NCBI GenBank assembly: GCA_965603295.1
Contig: CBFDCL010000118.1
Location: forward strand, 1 to 5,425
DNA: 5,425 nucleotides
Source of the DNA: JAFGWO01 sp965603295
GTDB taxonomy: Bacteria > BMS3Abin14
Direction: 5' to 3'
The notes beneath the pieces are model-generated. The model did no database searches, was not told the origin of the DNA, and saw only the letters and a program-made list of their open reading frames with translations. The translations under genes and the position numbers were made by a program. This document shows positions 1-5,413 of the stretch, piece by piece. The first letter of the stretch is position 1. Every line of letters begins with the position of its first letter.

Positions 1-70
1 CCCGCGCCCCCCCGCCCGCCGCCCGACCCGCCCCCCCGCCCCCGGCCACGCCCGCCCGAGGCCCCGCCCC
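1..70. other. Extreme C/G-only contig edge, probable sequencing or assembly artefact
   Basis: By hand count this stretch holds 51 C, 16 G, 3 A and no T, unlike every other part of the window. Read on the minus strand it is G-rich and keeps the priA frame open, but it encodes only Gly, Arg, Ser and Ala where PriA proteins have a conserved segment leading into the second helicase lobe. The abrupt change comes directly after the conserved LPER. G-rich runs at read ends are a known artefact of some sequencers. A real low-complexity insertion is possible but less likely. Confidence 0.75.
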
Positions 71-1187
71 TTTCCGGAAGGGTTAAAAGGGTGTACCGGC
101 CCGTCTCGGCATTGTGCCACGATTCGATGGACGGGGTGGCTGATCCAAGGACGATGGGCACATTCTCTAACTGCGCCCTTTTTACCGCCACGTCTCTGGC
201 GTTATAGCTCGGGGTGTCTTCCTGCCGAAAGGAGGTGTCATGCTCCTCATCCACGATGATCAACCCGAGGTCCGGTATGGGGGAAAAGACCCCGGACCGC
301 ACGCCCACCGCCAGCCTGGCAACCCCGTTTCGAATGGCTTCCCAGCCCGCAGCCCTTGAGGAGACGCATATGCCGCTGTGAAAGGGGACGACCTCTCCAG
401 GGGCGATCCTCTCGAGGCGGGAAATGAGAAGCGGTGTAAGAGATATCTCCGGCACGAGAAAGAGAACAGCTTTTCCCCTGTCAAGGACGCTCCGGGCAGC
501 CCGCAGGTAGACCTCCGTTTTTCCGGAACCGGTAACGCCCTTGAGCAGGAACGGCCGGAACTTCCCTTCCGTAAGGGCACCCTCAATGGTGTTCAGAGAG
601 GTTTTCTGGGCCGAGGTGAGTGTGGTGACGGCTTTTTCACTCCTGTTGTAGGAGCTGGAGGGCACAGCCGAGGATAAAACCCTGGCGGGTGCCGGTACGA
701 TGAAGCCTTCGAACAGAGCCTCCTCCACGAGATGTGACCCGAACCGGTCGGTGAGAAAACGGGAGGTTCTGGGTCCCCTGGAAAGGGCCAGGAGGAGGTC
801 CCTGTTAGGGATTTCCTCCCGCAGGGATTCTTCCCGGCCCCGGTCGGTCAAAAGAAACTTGGGACCTTTGAACGCCGCACCGGGTGGGGGAAGAGTCATT
901 TTGAGCAGGAGGCCCGGGGGGCTCTGGTAGTAGGACGAGGCCCAGACAGACAGGTCCAGCAGGGATCCCGGGACCGGAGGAAACTCAGGCAGTGTCATGA
1001 TGCCGCGGGCGGGAACAGGGGAGGTATCGACCAGATCCACCACAACGCCCGTCATGGTTCGACGCCCGAAGGGAACATGGACGATGGTTCCCCGGGAGAC
1101 GCTGCCAAGAAAATGAGGGGGAATCTGGTAGTGGAACAGTTCCTGGACCGGTCTGGGAAGGGCGACCTGGGCGAACATGGATGTCAT
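1..1187 (-). CDS. priA: Primosomal protein N' (PriA replication-restart helicase), N-terminal part, runs off the window edge
   Basis: PriA is a 3'-to-5' superfamily 2 DNA helicase that recognises stalled forks and starts reassembly of the replisome. The reading frame opens with ATG at 1187 (a second in-frame ATG lies at 1178) and stays open to position 1, giving 395 codons of a protein usually about 730 residues long. The N-terminus reads VALPRPVQELFHYQIP, the typical start of the 3'-end-binding domain. A winged-helix segment should follow at about 100-175. Helicase lobe 1 carries Walker A GVTGSGKT (residues 217-224), LVPEISLTP, DEEHD (from residue 313) and GSATPS (from residue 348). The second helicase lobe and the zinc-binding cysteines lie beyond the window. 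Recognisable PriA sequence ends at LPER (about residue 373); the last 22 residues are a Gly/Arg-rich run from the suspicious C-rich edge. The start overlaps the upstream gene's stop as ATGA. A weak GGA lies 6 bases upstream, so translation probably depends on coupling. Identification is secure. Confidence 0.96.
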   Translation of the reverse strand, partial: MTSMFAQVALPRPVQELFHYQIPPHFLGSVSRGTIVHVPFGRRTMTGVVVDLVDTSPVPARGIMTLPEFPPVPGSLLDLSVWASSYYQSPPGLLLKMTLPPPGAAFKGPKFLLTDRGREESLREEIPNRDLLLALSRGPRTSRFLTDRFGSHLVEEALFEGFIVPAPARVLSSAVPSSSYNRSEKAVTTLTSAQKTSLNTIEGALTEGKFRPFLLKGVTGSGKTEVYLRAARSVLDRGKAVLFLVPEISLTPLLISRLERIAPGEVVPFHSGICVSSRAAGWEAIRNGVARLAVGVRSGVFSPIPDLGLIIVDEEHDTSFRQEDTPSYNARDVAVKRAQLENVPIVLGSATPSIESWHNAETGRYTLLTLPERGGASGGRGRGRGGGSGGGRGGA

Positions 1188-1753
1188 GGCTGTTCCGTAT
1201 CCCCGGGAGGGGAGACAACCCTTTCCACGAAGACAATGATGTCGTCCCGATAAACCTCCGTTCGTGCAGGGTAGCGAAGATGCTCAGACAGGGAAATGAA
1301 ATCGAGGTAAACACAGGTAATCCGTGCCCCGTCGGGTGAAAGGATCTCAGCTTTCAAAGGGACGAAGTCTTTTTTCCGCAGCCATAACCGCTCACGGCCA
1401 CCGTCCAGATAGTAGCAGACGGATTCCCTGATGCGGACGAGAGAAACGGGAACCCCGGCGGAAAAAAGCGATCCGAGACCGTGGATGATCTCGTCCTTCG
1501 GCAGGGTGAAGAGGGAAAAAGAGATCGCCTGTCCGGGGTTGACCCCCAGGTCCTCCCTGGATTCGGCAGGAATCCTCATGGAGTGCTCCCGGATCACGGT
1601 ACCCTCCGGATCTTCCCGGATAATGTCCACCACAAGGGGAGCAGAGTTCCTCAGGGTGGTTTCCATCCGGGACAGGATCTCCTGGGGTGGCGGAGTGAAG
1701 GCGAGACCGAGGAGAGGAACAAGCCAGAGGATAAGCGCACGGGGAAGCATCAT
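1184..1753 (-). CDS. Small exported protein, LolA/RseB-like fold suspected
   Basis: This 189-residue protein has a clear signal peptide: Arg5, a hydrophobic stretch over residues 6-18, and a plausible cleavage site GLA|F after residue 18. There is no lipobox cysteine, so it should be a soluble periplasmic protein. The mature part (about 170 residues) is rich in alternating polar and hydrophobic strands. It contains a segment LWLRKKDFVPLKAEI (123-137) and ends with a strand pattern YPARTEVYRDDIIV. This resembles the LolA/LppX/RseB type of lipid- or lipoprotein-binding half-barrel, in which a 'lw.d...plk.e..' pattern is common. The assignment is by pattern only. Two cysteines (113, 147) could form a disulfide. 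Two ATGs stand side by side at 1753 and 1750; GAGG at 1761-1758 is 4 bases from the first and 7 from the second, so the second may be the true start. The first ATG overlaps the upstream stop (ATGA), and the stop overlaps the priA start. Confidence 0.8.
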   Translation of the reverse strand: MMLPRALILWLVPLLGLAFTPPPQEILSRMETTLRNSAPLVVDIIREDPEGTVIREHSMRIPAESREDLGVNPGQAISFSLFTLPKDEIIHGLGSLFSAGVPVSLVRIRESVCYYLDGGRERLWLRKKDFVPLKAEILSPDGARITCVYLDFISLSEHLRYPARTEVYRDDIIVFVERVVSPPGDTEQP

Positions 1754-2277
1754 TCTTCCTCGTTACGGGCCTGTTCGAGAAAAGCTCCGGCGATTTTTTC
1801 CGGTTCCGGAAGGCCCAGGACGCTGGCGAACTGGAGGATAAAACCCCTGAGATATACCGGGGCGGGGAGTTCCTGAAAAAGCTCACCCTCTATTTGTTCA
1901 AGGTAAGTGGACCGGATCCTCGTTCTTTTGGCGATGTCCTGGATGGTGAACCCGAGAAACTCCCTCCTCTGTCTCAGATAGGGGCCGATCCTCTCATCGG
2001 GGCCGGGGGCGAAGGGCTGGTCGAGTCCGTGCATGGGCAAAACAGCCGGGCCGTCCGTTGAATCGGTTCGGAGATCCTGGGAAATGCGCATGTAAGCCCT
2101 CTCGATACGATCCACGATCTCTCCACGCTGGTCGTTCTCAACAAGGCTGTAAGTTGCCAGAGCGCCCTGTGCGTAAAGAGCCTTCTTCCTGTGATAGGCC
2201 CGCTTGGCCTCGTCGGCCGTGGCGTCTTCGGAGAGATCAAGAACACTGTAATCTTCGGGTGTGGAAACCTTTGTCAC
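1750..2277 (-). CDS. Degenerate J-domain fused to RodZ-type helix-turn-helix, soluble
   Basis: This 175-residue protein has two parts. Residues 9-70 look like a J-domain (DYSVLDLSEDATADEAKRAY, then a basic helix, then IVDRIERAYMRIS). The HPD tripeptide that stimulates DnaK is absent, with AQG in the corresponding loop, so it is unlikely to act as a co-chaperone. Residues about 97-158 are a RodZ/HTH_25-type helix-turn-helix: IGPYLRQRREFLGFTIQDIA, YLEQIEGELFQELPAPVYLRGF, then FASVLGL. In RodZ this domain is followed by a transmembrane segment and binds MreB. Here the protein ends at residue 175 with an acidic tail and no membrane segment, so it should be cytoplasmic. The start is GTG, preceded by GGGAGG at 7 bases, and overlaps the upstream ATPase stop as GTGA; the stop overlaps the next start as ATGA. 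This tight coupling suggests it partners the ATPase. Whether the HTH binds DNA or a protein cannot be told from sequence. Confidence 0.9.
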   Translation of the reverse strand: MTKVSTPEDYSVLDLSEDATADEAKRAYHRKKALYAQGALATYSLVENDQRGEIVDRIERAYMRISQDLRTDSTDGPAVLPMHGLDQPFAPGPDERIGPYLRQRREFLGFTIQDIAKRTRIRSTYLEQIEGELFQELPAPVYLRGFILQFASVLGLPEPEKIAGAFLEQARNEEE

Positions 2278-3191
2278 GGCTGATCCTCCCGATTCACGAG
2301 GAGGTTCCCAACAATGGCTCTGATGGAACGGGCGAAGGGGCTGGAGGGAAAGGTGTCCATGACCGTCTTTCGAAGTCGGACCGCTTCCCTCAAGGAGTTG
2401 TCCTCCTCGACGTGCCCGATGTATCGGATGCCGATGCCGAAATAGTCCCGGCAGGCATGGGCAATATCCTGGCCGAGGTCCCGATCGTCGAATTTCCTCG
2501 TCTGGTTAACGATGATATTGGGTCTAAAACCGTTAGCCTCCTCCTGGAGAATCTGACCCGCCTCGGGATTGATCTTCAGAACGTTGTTGATGAGTGTCCT
2601 GGGCGACTGAATGCCCCTTGCGATCTTTTCCCCCATGGCCTTGTCAATGGCCTCGGCAACGCCCGAGTGTTTCGAGGCTTTCTTCAGTTTTCGATAAAAA
2701 GCTGCTTTGATAAAGTGATAGGCGTTCTCCACAGAAGTGGGCTCGGGAAGGACGATCAGGATCCCCTCGTCGGCGGAAAGGAAAAAATCCAGAGTGTTGA
2801 ACGCGGACCCGGAACCCAGATCAAGGATGACAAAATCGACATCCAGTTCCGAGATGTGCCGGATGAGTTTTTCTTTCTGGGTGTAATGGGGGTTGGCCAT
2901 CTCCAGGAGCGCCCTGGAACCGCTGATCAGATGAAGGTTGGGAAAAGGGGTGGGCGCGAGGATTTCCCTGAGGGAAGTCACCTTCTTGCGGACAAAATCG
3001 GAAAGGGAGTAATCCGGGCTGGGAATTCCCAGGACTGTATGAAGGTTGGCGCCCCCGAGGTCCGCGTCCAGGGCAACGCACCGCTTGCCTAACTGGGCAA
3101 GACAAATGGCAGCGTTAGCGGTAATGACGGTTTTCCCGACGCCGCCCTTGCCGCCCCCCACGCCCCATATGACAGGTCCAGTTCGACGCAT
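2274..3191 (-). CDS. MinD/ParA-family P-loop ATPase with a long helical insertion (FlhG-related, not FlhG itself)
   Basis: This is a 305-residue deviant-Walker-A ATPase. GGKGGVGKT spans residues 13-21, with the signature lysine K15 that marks the dimerising MinD/ParA/SIMIBI class. LDADLGGANLH follows at 41-51, and the Walker B-like strand FVILDLGSG at 120-128. PEPTSVENAYHFIKA (149-163) matches the FlhG/MinD segment after strand 5. From about 165 to 221 there is a mostly helical insertion (YRKLKKASKHSGVAEAIDKA and on), absent from E. coli MinD, before the strand FRPNIIVNQTR. The protein starts directly at the P-loop strand, so the N-terminal DQAxxLR region typical of FlhG is missing. The C-terminal helix (about 287-300) might be amphipathic but is not an obvious MinD membrane anchor. 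Such ATPases cycle between monomer and ATP-bound dimer to position proteins or DNA. ATG start; AGGA sits 8 bases upstream in the short gap after the DUF1015 gene. Its stop overlaps the J-like/HTH gene, the likely partner. Confidence 0.93.
   Translation of the reverse strand: MRRTGPVIWGVGGGKGGVGKTVITANAAICLAQLGKRCVALDADLGGANLHTVLGIPSPDYSLSDFVRKKVTSLREILAPTPFPNLHLISGSRALLEMANPHYTQKEKLIRHISELDVDFVILDLGSGSAFNTLDFFLSADEGILIVLPEPTSVENAYHFIKAAFYRKLKKASKHSGVAEAIDKAMGEKIARGIQSPRTLINNVLKINPEAGQILQEEANGFRPNIIVNQTRKFDDRDLGQDIAHACRDYFGIGIRYIGHVEEDNSLREAVRLRKTVMDTFPSSPFARSIRAIVGNLLVNREDQP
2285..2290 (-). promoter_or_regulatory. Shine-Dalgarno deciding the GTG start of the J-like/HTH gene
   Basis: GGGAGG lies 7 bases upstream of the GTG at 2277, inside the last codons of the ATPase gene. 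The only later Met in the frame is well inside the J-like domain, so this GTG is the best start. Confidence 0.8.
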
Positions 3192-3199
3192 TTCCCGGT

Positions 3200-3216
3200 T
3201 CCTGAAAACAGTCAGG
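3200..3216 (-). promoter_or_regulatory. Shine-Dalgarno of the ATPase gene inside a small hairpin with the upstream stop
   Basis: On the minus strand, CCTGA (3216-3212, including the TGA stop of the DUF1015 gene) is complementary to TCAGG (3205-3201) across a 6-base loop. The second arm contains most of the AGGA Shine-Dalgarno (3203-3200) of the ATPase gene. A ribosome terminating on the DUF1015 gene would melt this stem, which fits translational coupling. The stem is only 5 bp, so this may be chance. Confidence 0.35.
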
Positions 3217-4522
3217 CCTCAGAGCCGTGATCGTGGAAAACAAGCCCACTGAGAAGTTTCGGGTAGAAAAAGGTCGACTTCTGGGGCATGCGTTCCCTGA
3301 GTTCGGTAACCGCCACAAGATCACCGAGGTCGGTTGGCGGCATGATGACCAGAATCTGGCCGTATTCTGAAGCCCGTTTCCTGGCCTCCTCGAGATCCTG
3401 GAAATAAACGAGGTGTTCTTGACGGCGGATCTGGTCGGCTCCCATTCCCAGGCCTTCCATCATGAGAAACCGTTCGGCCAGAGTAACCTCCAGGTTGCGG
3501 ACGGGCGCGGAGAGATCAGGCATCCGTCGGGCGAGGTCCACATCCTCCCGCAGAAGGGCACTCACGCAGCTCTTGCCGACCGGGTCATACAGGATGAACC
3601 CTCTGCCTTCCGGGTGAATCCGGCTGATTCCGGGTCCTGATCCGACGGACTCCCCTTCGGGAAGAGGGCGGATGTGAAACGTGCCCGAGAGTTTCGCAAG
3701 GACGTCGGAAAAATCAAACTCCGGGAAGCCGTGGAGAAGCCTGTGAACCGGAAGGATTGCCAACCCCGGGTCCTCCATCCCCACCAGGGCCATCATGACG
3801 AAGTTGTACCCTTTCTCCGGTGATGAAGACGGGTCGGCCGCAGCCATCTCCCGGGAGTAGGCAAGAGCGGTCTCATAGCGATGATGACCATCGGCGATAT
3901 AAAGGTTCCTGTCCTCGAGGAGAGAGGATATTCCGGAACCGATATCAGGGTCTTTTACGACCCAGAAACGCCTCTCGACACCTTTTTCGTCAATCATATC
4001 CGCGGTGCAGGGCTGATCAAATACCGGGTCGATAAGGGTGCGCACCTGGGAAGGATCGCCGTCGAAGAGAGCAAACACCTGGCTCAGGTTCCCTCCAAAG
4101 GCCCTCATGAGCCGGAGGCGATCTTCCTTGGGACCGCTGTGGGTTCTCTCGTGCGGGAAGATGCTGCCGGTTTCGAACGGTTCGATCCTCACTTTTCCGA
4201 TGATAGCCCACCTCCGGAACAGTTTGTCCGCCCCTTCCAGTTCGAAGGTGTCCTCAATGAGATAATAACGTGGACCAGGATCGCGGATAAGGGTTCCCTC
4301 TTTCAGCCACTGTCCCATGAGGGTCGCCCCGGCTTTGTAATCCCCGGGGGACCCGGGGCTAGATCCGAGGATGAGACGTACGGCGTTGGCAGGGTCCCTG
4401 TTCATAAGCCGGACATGATGATCCACGTCGATCACGTCGTATGGAGGGGCGACGACGAGGGAGAGATCGCGGACTTTCTCAGGGTTGTATCGAATTCCGG
4501 TAAAAGGCTGGACCTGAGGCAA
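3212..4522 (-). CDS. DUF1015 family protein (COG4198-type), function unknown
   Basis: Starting at TTG 4522 this is a 436-residue protein with the hallmarks of the DUF1015 family along its whole length. The start QPFTGIRYNPEKV is followed by VVAPPYDVI (23-31), FPHERTHSGPKEDRL (122-136), LYIADGHHRYETALAY (207-222), and the C-terminal MPQKSTFFYPKLLSGLVF (412-429). The length is normal for the family. The biochemical role is not established to my knowledge. The DGHHRYE motif resembles the GHHR-type motif of ParB/Srx-fold proteins, some of which are serine kinases, so phosphate or nucleotide chemistry is possible but only inferred. No signal peptide or membrane segment is visible, so it should be cytoplasmic. 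The frame is open 60 bases further upstream to another TTG (4582), but GGGAGG 6 bases before 4522 and the family's usual N-terminus favour 4522. It is the first gene of the minus-strand run and ends 20 bases before the ATPase gene. A metabolic link to its neighbours is not apparent. Confidence 0.92.
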   Translation of the reverse strand: MPQVQPFTGIRYNPEKVRDLSLVVAPPYDVIDVDHHVRLMNRDPANAVRLILGSSPGSPGDYKAGATLMGQWLKEGTLIRDPGPRYYLIEDTFELEGADKLFRRWAIIGKVRIEPFETGSIFPHERTHSGPKEDRLRLMRAFGGNLSQVFALFDGDPSQVRTLIDPVFDQPCTADMIDEKGVERRFWVVKDPDIGSGISSLLEDRNLYIADGHHRYETALAYSREMAAADPSSSPEKGYNFVMMALVGMEDPGLAILPVHRLLHGFPEFDFSDVLAKLSGTFHIRPLPEGESVGSGPGISRIHPEGRGFILYDPVGKSCVSALLREDVDLARRMPDLSAPVRNLEVTLAERFLMMEGLGMGADQIRRQEHLVYFQDLEEARKRASEYGQILVIMPPTDLGDLVAVTELRERMPQKSTFFYPKLLSGLVFHDHGSEA

Positions 4523-4528
4523 AGAAAA

Positions 4529-4534
4529 CCTCCC
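4529..4534 (-). promoter_or_regulatory. Shine-Dalgarno deciding the TTG start of the DUF1015 gene
   Basis: GGGAGG is followed by a 6-base spacer and TTG at 4522. The next codons give PQVQPFTGIRYNP, the usual beginning of DUF1015 proteins, so the 20 upstream in-frame codons are probably untranslated leader. Confidence 0.8.
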
Positions 4535-4764
4535 GTAGGGTGTTGACTCAGTAAAATGACATAGAATGGACGCGAGTGGCAAGGGAAAGACAGAATGCGA
4601 GGCGAAAGACGCAGGGGAGAGGCAGCGGAAACCTTTGATCCCTTGATTTTCTAGCTCCGTTCATTGCAGATTGTAGGGGGAATTACCAAACGCATCTTTT
4701 TGTAAACGAATGACAAAGCCGGCAGTTGGTGGAAACGGTCTGTCCACCCCCTCTGCCTGAGTAC

Positions 4765-4770
4765 GGGAGG
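4765..4770 (+). promoter_or_regulatory. Shine-Dalgarno deciding the ATG start of the nitroreductase gene
   Basis: GGGAGG stands 9 bases before ATG 4780. The in-frame TTG at 4726 lies upstream of it and has no comparable signal. The TTG at 4771 directly abuts the Shine-Dalgarno, so ATG 4780 is the best start. Confidence 0.75.
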
Positions 4771-4779
4771 TTGCTGACC

Positions 4780-5289
4780 ATGCACCACTTACCCTCTGAA
4801 TTCATCAGGTCCCGTCGAAGTATCCGCCGGTTCCGCCTGGACCCCGTTCCTGAGGAGACCATCCGGGACATCCTGGAATGCGGCAGTCTTGCCCCCACCG
4901 CCAGGAACATCCAGCCCTGGCTCCTCGGTGCCGTCACCCGGCCGGAGCTCCGGCACCGCCTGTCTGATCTGGCTGAATACGGGCGGTTTATCAGGGAAAG
5001 CCCGGTGTGTTTTGCCGTGTTCACCCTTGGGGAGGAGAAGTATTATCTCGAGGATGGCTGTGCGGCCACCATGAATATCCTTCTCGCTGCCGCGGCCCAC
5101 CGCCTTGGCGCTTGCTGGGTAGCCGGTGACAAGAAAGAGTACGGACCGAAAGTGCAGGAGTTGCTGGGGGTTGGACCGGAATACAAACTCGTTTCCCTTA
5201 TCGCCTGCGGGTATCCTGACGAGAACCCGAAGCCCAAAAAGAAACGGCCGGAAGAAGTGATCTTCCGGGACCGGTATGGGGAAAAATAG
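4780..5289 (+). CDS. Nitroreductase family FMN-dependent oxidoreductase (small, single-domain)
   Basis: This 169-residue protein has the family's order of motifs. SRRSIRRF (residues 11-18) supplies the arginines and serine that hold the FMN phosphate. APTARNIQPW (38-47 region) matches the common 'aPSa.N.QPW' segment. A central helix with CAATMNILLAAAAHRLGACW (94-113) forms part of the dimer interface, and LVSLIACGYPDE (137-148) is the usual 'iGyP' strand and turn. The C-terminus is short and basic, with a KPKKKRP stretch, then IFRDRYGEK. Family members are homodimeric flavoproteins that reduce quinones, nitro compounds or other acceptors with NAD(P)H; the physiological substrate cannot be predicted. 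No iron-sulfur or extra domain is present. It is cytoplasmic, with no signal peptide. It is transcribed away from the five-gene run and has no visible co-transcribed partner. Repeats begin one base after its TAG stop. Family assignment is firm; the subfamily is not. Confidence 0.93.
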   Translation: MHHLPSEFIRSRRSIRRFRLDPVPEETIRDILECGSLAPTARNIQPWLLGAVTRPELRHRLSDLAEYGRFIRESPVCFAVFTLGEEKYYLEDGCAATMNILLAAAAHRLGACWVAGDKKEYGPKVQELLGVGPEYKLVSLIACGYPDENPKPKKKRPEEVIFRDRYGEK

Positions 5290-5329
5290 TTTGAGAGTTT
5301 GAGAGTTTGAGTGTTTGAAAGTTTGAGGT
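5290..5329 (+). repeat. Five tandem 8-bp units of TTTGAGAG type
   Basis: Units are TTTGAGAG (5290), TTTGAGAG (5298), TTTGAGTG (5306), TTTGAAAG (5314) and TTTGAGGT (5322). The first two are identical and the next three keep TTTGA with drift in the last three bases. The array begins one base after the nitroreductase stop codon. It has no spacers and no CRISPR character. Confidence 0.9.
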
Positions 5330-5341
5330 TGCGGGAAGAAC

Positions 5342-5392
5342 ACAGGTGATTGGTAATTGGTTACTTCCAGTCACCAATTACCAATCACCTGT
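5342..5392. repeat. Perfect 20-bp inverted repeat with 11-base loop
   Basis: The left arm at 5342-5361 is the exact reverse complement of the right arm at 5373-5392, around an 11-base centre. Each arm contains two back-to-back 7-mers (ATTGGTA then ATTGGTT-like at the inner side). Neither strand has a T-run after the stem, so it is not a typical intrinsic terminator. It could be a hairpin-forming mobile repeat, a protein-binding palindrome, or a bidirectional RNA 3'-end stabiliser. Confidence 0.9.
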
Positions 5393-5413
5393 ATCTTGAA
5401 TCTTGAATTTGGA
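5393..5413 (+). repeat. Short 7-bp tandem repeat (ATCTTGA)
   Basis: ATCTTGA occurs at 5393 and 5400, followed by the variant ATTTGGA at 5407. It abuts the right arm of the inverted repeat. It is short enough to be chance alone, but it lies in a cluster with the 8-bp array and the inverted repeat. Confidence 0.6.

Larger units (their letters stand above)
4523..4779. other. Divergent intergenic region, no convincing promoter or RNA gene
   Basis: This 257-base region should hold the start signals for both the minus-strand run and the plus-strand nitroreductase gene. I see no hexamer pair with proper spacing. On the plus strand TTGACT (4543-4548) and TAGAAT (4562-4567) are only 13 bases apart and lie far upstream of the nitroreductase gene. 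TTGATT at 4643-4648 has only poor -10 matches 17-18 bases downstream. No tRNA, riboswitch or strong hairpin was seen. The stretch around 4640-4720 is more AT-rich than the genes and is the likeliest site for the plus-strand promoter. Confidence 0.6.

Noticed and set aside
1..70. G-quadruplex, telomere-like repeat or genuine Gly/Arg-rich domain
   Set aside because: There is no regular repeat unit, the change is abrupt at a conserved helicase segment, and it sits exactly at the sequence end, where artefacts are common.
2058..3092. Long plus-strand open frame (344 codons)
   Set aside because: It lies antisense to the ATPase and J-like/HTH genes, which have clear family motifs and Shine-Dalgarno signals. 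The antisense translation shows no domain, and open antisense frames are common in GC-rich genes.
2274..3191. Naming the ATPase flhG or minD
   Set aside because: No flhF, fliA, minC or minE is nearby, the FlhG N-terminal motif is absent, no clear MinD membrane anchor is seen, and there is a large insertion. Only the family name is supported.
3881..4546. Plus-strand open frame of 221 codons
   Set aside because: It is antisense to the DUF1015 gene, whose motifs run the full length. The translation shows no recognisable motif and crosses the start region of that gene.
4543..4567. Plus-strand promoter TTGACT / TAGAAT
   Set aside because: The spacing is 13 bases, too short for a sigma-70 promoter, and it lies more than 200 bases from the nitroreductase start.
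4726..4779. Upstream TTG start for the nitroreductase
   Set aside because: The extra 18 residues are proline-rich and outside the family's N-terminus, and the Shine-Dalgarno at 4765-4770 serves ATG 4780.
5290..5329. CRISPR array or phage attachment site
   Set aside because: Repeat units are 8 bp with no spacers, and there are no cas, integrase or tRNA genes in the window.
5342..5392. Rho-independent terminator
   Set aside because: The stem is AT-rich and not followed by a T-run on either strand, although a role in 3'-end stability remains possible.
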